DNA from: Oscillospiraceae bacterium
GTDB taxonomy: Bacteria > Bacillota > Clostridia > Oscillospirales > Oscillospiraceae
NCBI GenBank assembly: GCA_021199595.1
Contig: JAJQHT010000018.1
Location: 1 to 8,139, forward strand
DNA: 8,139 bases
Direction of reading: 5' to 3'
The notes under the pieces were generated by a model. The model saw nothing but the letters and a program-made list of their open reading frames with translations, was not told where the DNA came from and did no database searches. Within the stretch, counting starts at the first letter, position 1, and the number at the start of each line of letters is the position of its first letter. The position numbers were made by a program, and so were the translations under genes. Shown here piece by piece: positions 5,580 through 8,139 of this stretch.

Positions 5580-8139
5580 ATGAAAAAAGCAGCGAGAGTG
5601 CTGGCGATTTTCATGGTTCTGTGCATGGCACTGACTATGACTGCGCTGGCAGACGACTTTGAAACGACCGTCAATGTGGACGGCACCGACTTAGTCGTTA
5701 CAGGCGATGTGGACTCCAACGGCAATATTACCCTGGCGACCATCAATGGCTCGGACGCCTCCGAATTCCCGGAGGACGACGAAATCACCCTGGCCATCAT
5801 TGCGGCGGTTCAGGAAGAGGTCTATGATGTGGACGCGGCCCGGGCGGAGGCCTTCGGCATCGGCGGCAGCGACAGCGCCTCCGGCGAAAGCTCCGAGGAG
5901 GTCTACGACATCTATGTAGACGAGAGCGCCTCCTATGATGTCTACACCTTCGACGGCAGCACCTACGGCGCGACGGAGGGCAACCTGACCGTCACCGTGG
6001 GCGGCGTGGAGGTTGACCCCGCCGACCTGGAGGGCGAGTATGAGGACGTGGTCTTCACCGTCACCGGCCAGATCCCCGCTTTCGTGGACGGCATCGAGGA
6101 AGACTATCGCACCGCCCTGTACGTGGACGAGAACGGCGTCAATGAAGACCTCTCCGTCACCGCCGCCATCATTGAGGGCGAGTATGACGACGAGGGCGCT
6201 TCCGGTCTGTACATCAACTCCCAGAACGATGTGTTTGACGGCGTTATCATTGCCGCCGGGGAGTACACCATTGACGGCCTGACTATGATCGCCGAGGGCA
6301 ACGGCTCGAACGACTTCGCCGGGTACGGCGTGGGTATCGCCGTGGGCGGCGACGCCCGCGTCACCCTGAACGACTACATTTATCTGGCTCACGGCGTCAT
6401 CCGCTATGGTATGTTCGTCGGCGGCGACGATGTGGAAAATCCCCCTGAGCTGACTATCAATGACGGCATCATCCTGGCCGGCAACCCGGAGGATGAGGAC
6501 GGCAACTATATGTATGAGTCCACCTCCGGCATGAGCATGTCCTCCAGCCCCTGGATGCTTGGCATTATCGCCACCCCGGAGGTTCGCACCCAGCTGATCG
6601 CCTCCACCGGCATTGCCAACTACAATAACTGCGTTATCACCTCCTCCGGCTGGGGCATTGTCTCCTCCGACGCGGTGGACAGCCCTGCTGAGTGGGGTGA
6701 ATACACCGTCCAGATGAACCTGACCGACTGCATCCTGGACTTCACGGGCTACAGCGGCTATGTGTCCTACGCCATCGGCGCGGCTCATAACACCTTCACC
6801 GGCTGCGTGATCGGCAACGCCATCAACTCCGGCGTGCTGGACGAGGTCATCGAGTCTGTCAAGACCGATTATGACTATGACCTGGAATATGAATCCACCG
6901 TGGAGATCGCGGAGGATGGCCGGGCCTACAACACCACCTATGCCCTGATCGTCGCCAACGAAACCTCCGGCGGCACCTTCGATGACGTCCTGTACACCGG
7001 CGAGTACGGCGTTATGTATCACAAGACCAACAAAGTCCGTTATGTCCCCGGCGACACCGACAACACCTCCGACATCTATACCGATGAGGACTATGCCGGC
7101 GGCTACACCCTGATCAAGGACTCCACCTTCTACACCAACGGCGCGGCCATCCTGGTGAAGGCCTGCACACCCGCTATCTATGTGGAGAACACCGAGTTCG
7201 TGGCCAACGACGGCGTTATCGTCCAGCTCATGACCTGCGACGACCCCGGCATGGGCAGCGCCTACTTCTCCGAGGTGCTGGATCTGACCGCCGAGGTGGA
7301 GGCAGACCCGGATTATGACCCCTATGACTACAACACCAAGGATCAGACCATCTTCGACTATGCCATCGAGGGCATGATCAACGACGTGCAGATTGAGTTC
7401 ACCGACTGCACCGGCGACACCGCCCTGAACGGCGACTTCTATAACTCCATCTCCGTCTCCACCACCGGCGAGGGCATGACCTGGTGGGGCCAGAGCCTGA
7501 TCCTCTCCTTCGATAACTGCGAGATCAACGGCGCCATCTCTTCCTCCAGCGCTCTGCACAACGCCTACAGCGGCTACTATGACGCAGAGGGCAACGAGGT
7601 CGAGGCTGACTCCATCGACGAGGCCATTGCCGCCGGTGCGGTGGAAGGCCGTATCACCTCCGATAACGCCACCTATCTCGGCAACCTGACCAACTACACC
7701 AGCCCCACCGTGAACAACGGCGTTTGGGTCACGCTGACCAACGGCTCCGTCTGGACGCCTGACGACACCTGCTACATCACCCGCCTGTATGTGGATGAGA
7801 CCTCTGCCATCAACGGCACCGTCACCATCGACGGTGAGGCTGTTGAGCTTGAGGCCGGCGTCACCTACACCGGTGAGATCGTCGTCACCCCCGCCGAGGG
7901 CGAGGCCAGCGCCGAAGCCTCCGGCGAAGCAACTGCCGAGGCCGCTGTTGAGACCGCTGCCGCCGGCGACACCAGCGAGGAAGCCTACCACGCCTATCTG
8001 AAGGAGTTCGTGGCTGCCTGCCCCGCTGTCACCGATGAGCAGTATCTGGAGTTCGAGGCTCTGATCGACGCCTCCGACTACACCACCATGCCTGCCGACA
8101 TGATGTTCGACGCGACCTGGTGGGGCTATGCCGCCATGA
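5580..8139 (+). CDS. Large acidic secreted repeat protein, probable beta-helix, C-terminus cut by window edge
   Basis: The frame is open from ATG at 5580 to the right edge: 853 codons plus one base, no stop. Residues 1-24 are a signal peptide (MKKAARVLAIFMVLCMALTM then TALA, cut before DD). Residues about 25-95 are acidic; a Ser/Glu-rich segment follows near 96-105. From about 200 to 760 the sequence has loosely repeating short strands, several with an N/D/T-Cys-hydrophobic step (NNCVI, TDCIL, TGCVI, DNCEI), as in right-handed parallel beta-helices of surface proteins. Residues about 776-802 are an Ala/Glu/Ser/Thr linker, followed by a helical segment (AYLKEFVAACP, DEQYLEFEALI). TWWG occurs at 634-637 and 846-849. 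The protein is rich in Asp and Glu and poor in Lys and Arg. I do not recognise a named family; surface attachment, if any, must lie beyond the edge. Codon use is strongly C-ending, consistent with high expression. A role in adhesion or as a surface-layer component is speculation. Confidence 0.85.
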   Translation, partial: MKKAARVLAIFMVLCMALTMTALADDFETTVNVDGTDLVVTGDVDSNGNITLATINGSDASEFPEDDEITLAIIAAVQEEVYDVDAARAEAFGIGGSDSASGESSEEVYDIYVDESASYDVYTFDGSTYGATEGNLTVTVGGVEVDPADLEGEYEDVVFTVTGQIPAFVDGIEEDYRTALYVDENGVNEDLSVTAAIIEGEYDDEGASGLYINSQNDVFDGVIIAAGEYTIDGLTMIAEGNGSNDFAGYGVGIAVGGDARVTLNDYIYLAHGVIRYGMFVGGDDVENPPELTINDGIILAGNPEDEDGNYMYESTSGMSMSSSPWMLGIIATPEVRTQLIASTGIANYNNCVITSSGWGIVSSDAVDSPAEWGEYTVQMNLTDCILDFTGYSGYVSYAIGAAHNTFTGCVIGNAINSGVLDEVIESVKTDYDYDLEYESTVEIAEDGRAYNTTYALIVANETSGGTFDDVLYTGEYGVMYHKTNKVRYVPGDTDNTSDIYTDEDYAGGYTLIKDSTFYTNGAAILVKACTPAIYVENTEFVANDGVIVQLMTCDDPGMGSAYFSEVLDLTAEVEADPDYDPYDYNTKDQTIFDYAIEGMINDVQIEFTDCTGDTALNGDFYNSISVSTTGEGMTWWGQSLILSFDNCEINGAISSSSALHNAYSGYYDAEGNEVEADSIDEAIAAGAVEGRITSDNATYLGNLTNYTSPTVNNGVWVTLTNGSVWTPDDTCYITRLYVDETSAINGTVTIDGEAVELEAGVTYTGEIVVTPAEGEASAEASGEATAEAAVETAAAGDTSEEAYHAYLKEFVAACPAVTDEQYLEFEALIDASDYTTMPADMMFDATWWGYAAM

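Overview
The window looks like chromosomal DNA of a GC-rich Bacillota, class Clostridia, probably of the Oscillospiraceae/Oscillibacter-Flavonifractor type. The grounds are strong AGGAGG-type ribosome binding sites, sigma-A promoters with 17-18 bp spacers, signal peptides ending in ALA|D, an LTA-synthase-like protein, a clostridial-type acetyl-CoA acetyltransferase, and codon use that favours C or G in third position. The taxonomic placement is inference. No RNA gene, CRISPR array, transposase or phage gene was seen.

Layout. Minus strand, read right to left from about 5.43 kb: (i) a biosynthetic thiolase (4069-5328) with a near-consensus promoter, a perfect Shine-Dalgarno and its own terminator (4005-4040); (ii) a secreted or anchored protein of the LTA synthase/sulfatase fold that appears to have lost its metal ligands and catalytic Thr (2697-3893); (iii) a strong promoter at 2649-2677 that starts a three-gene unit: a membrane-anchored protein with a Ser/Pro/Thr repeat stalk (1897-2619), a SprT-like zinc metalloprotein whose start lies inside the previous gene, and a TSUP (TauE/SafE) permease (624-1343), ending in a hairpin terminator (579-617); (iv) the first 158 codons of a secreted CAP/SCP-domain protein (474 to the left edge), with its own promoter.

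Plus strand: a single large gene begins at 5580 and runs off the right edge (at least 853 residues). It encodes an acidic, secreted, repeat-like protein that is probably a right-handed beta-helix. Its promoter (5495-5523) faces away from the thiolase promoter across a 234-bp AT-rich divergent intergenic region.

Functionally the window is dominated by the cell envelope: four of the seven proteins have a signal peptide or membrane anchor with a large outside domain, and a fifth is a permease. The thiolase is the only clear central-metabolism gene (acetoacetyl-CoA formation, as in butyrate pathways). The most notable items are the apparent LTA-synthase pseudoenzyme, the repeat-stalk/SprT/TSUP operon, the thiolase insertion, and the large acidic surface protein.
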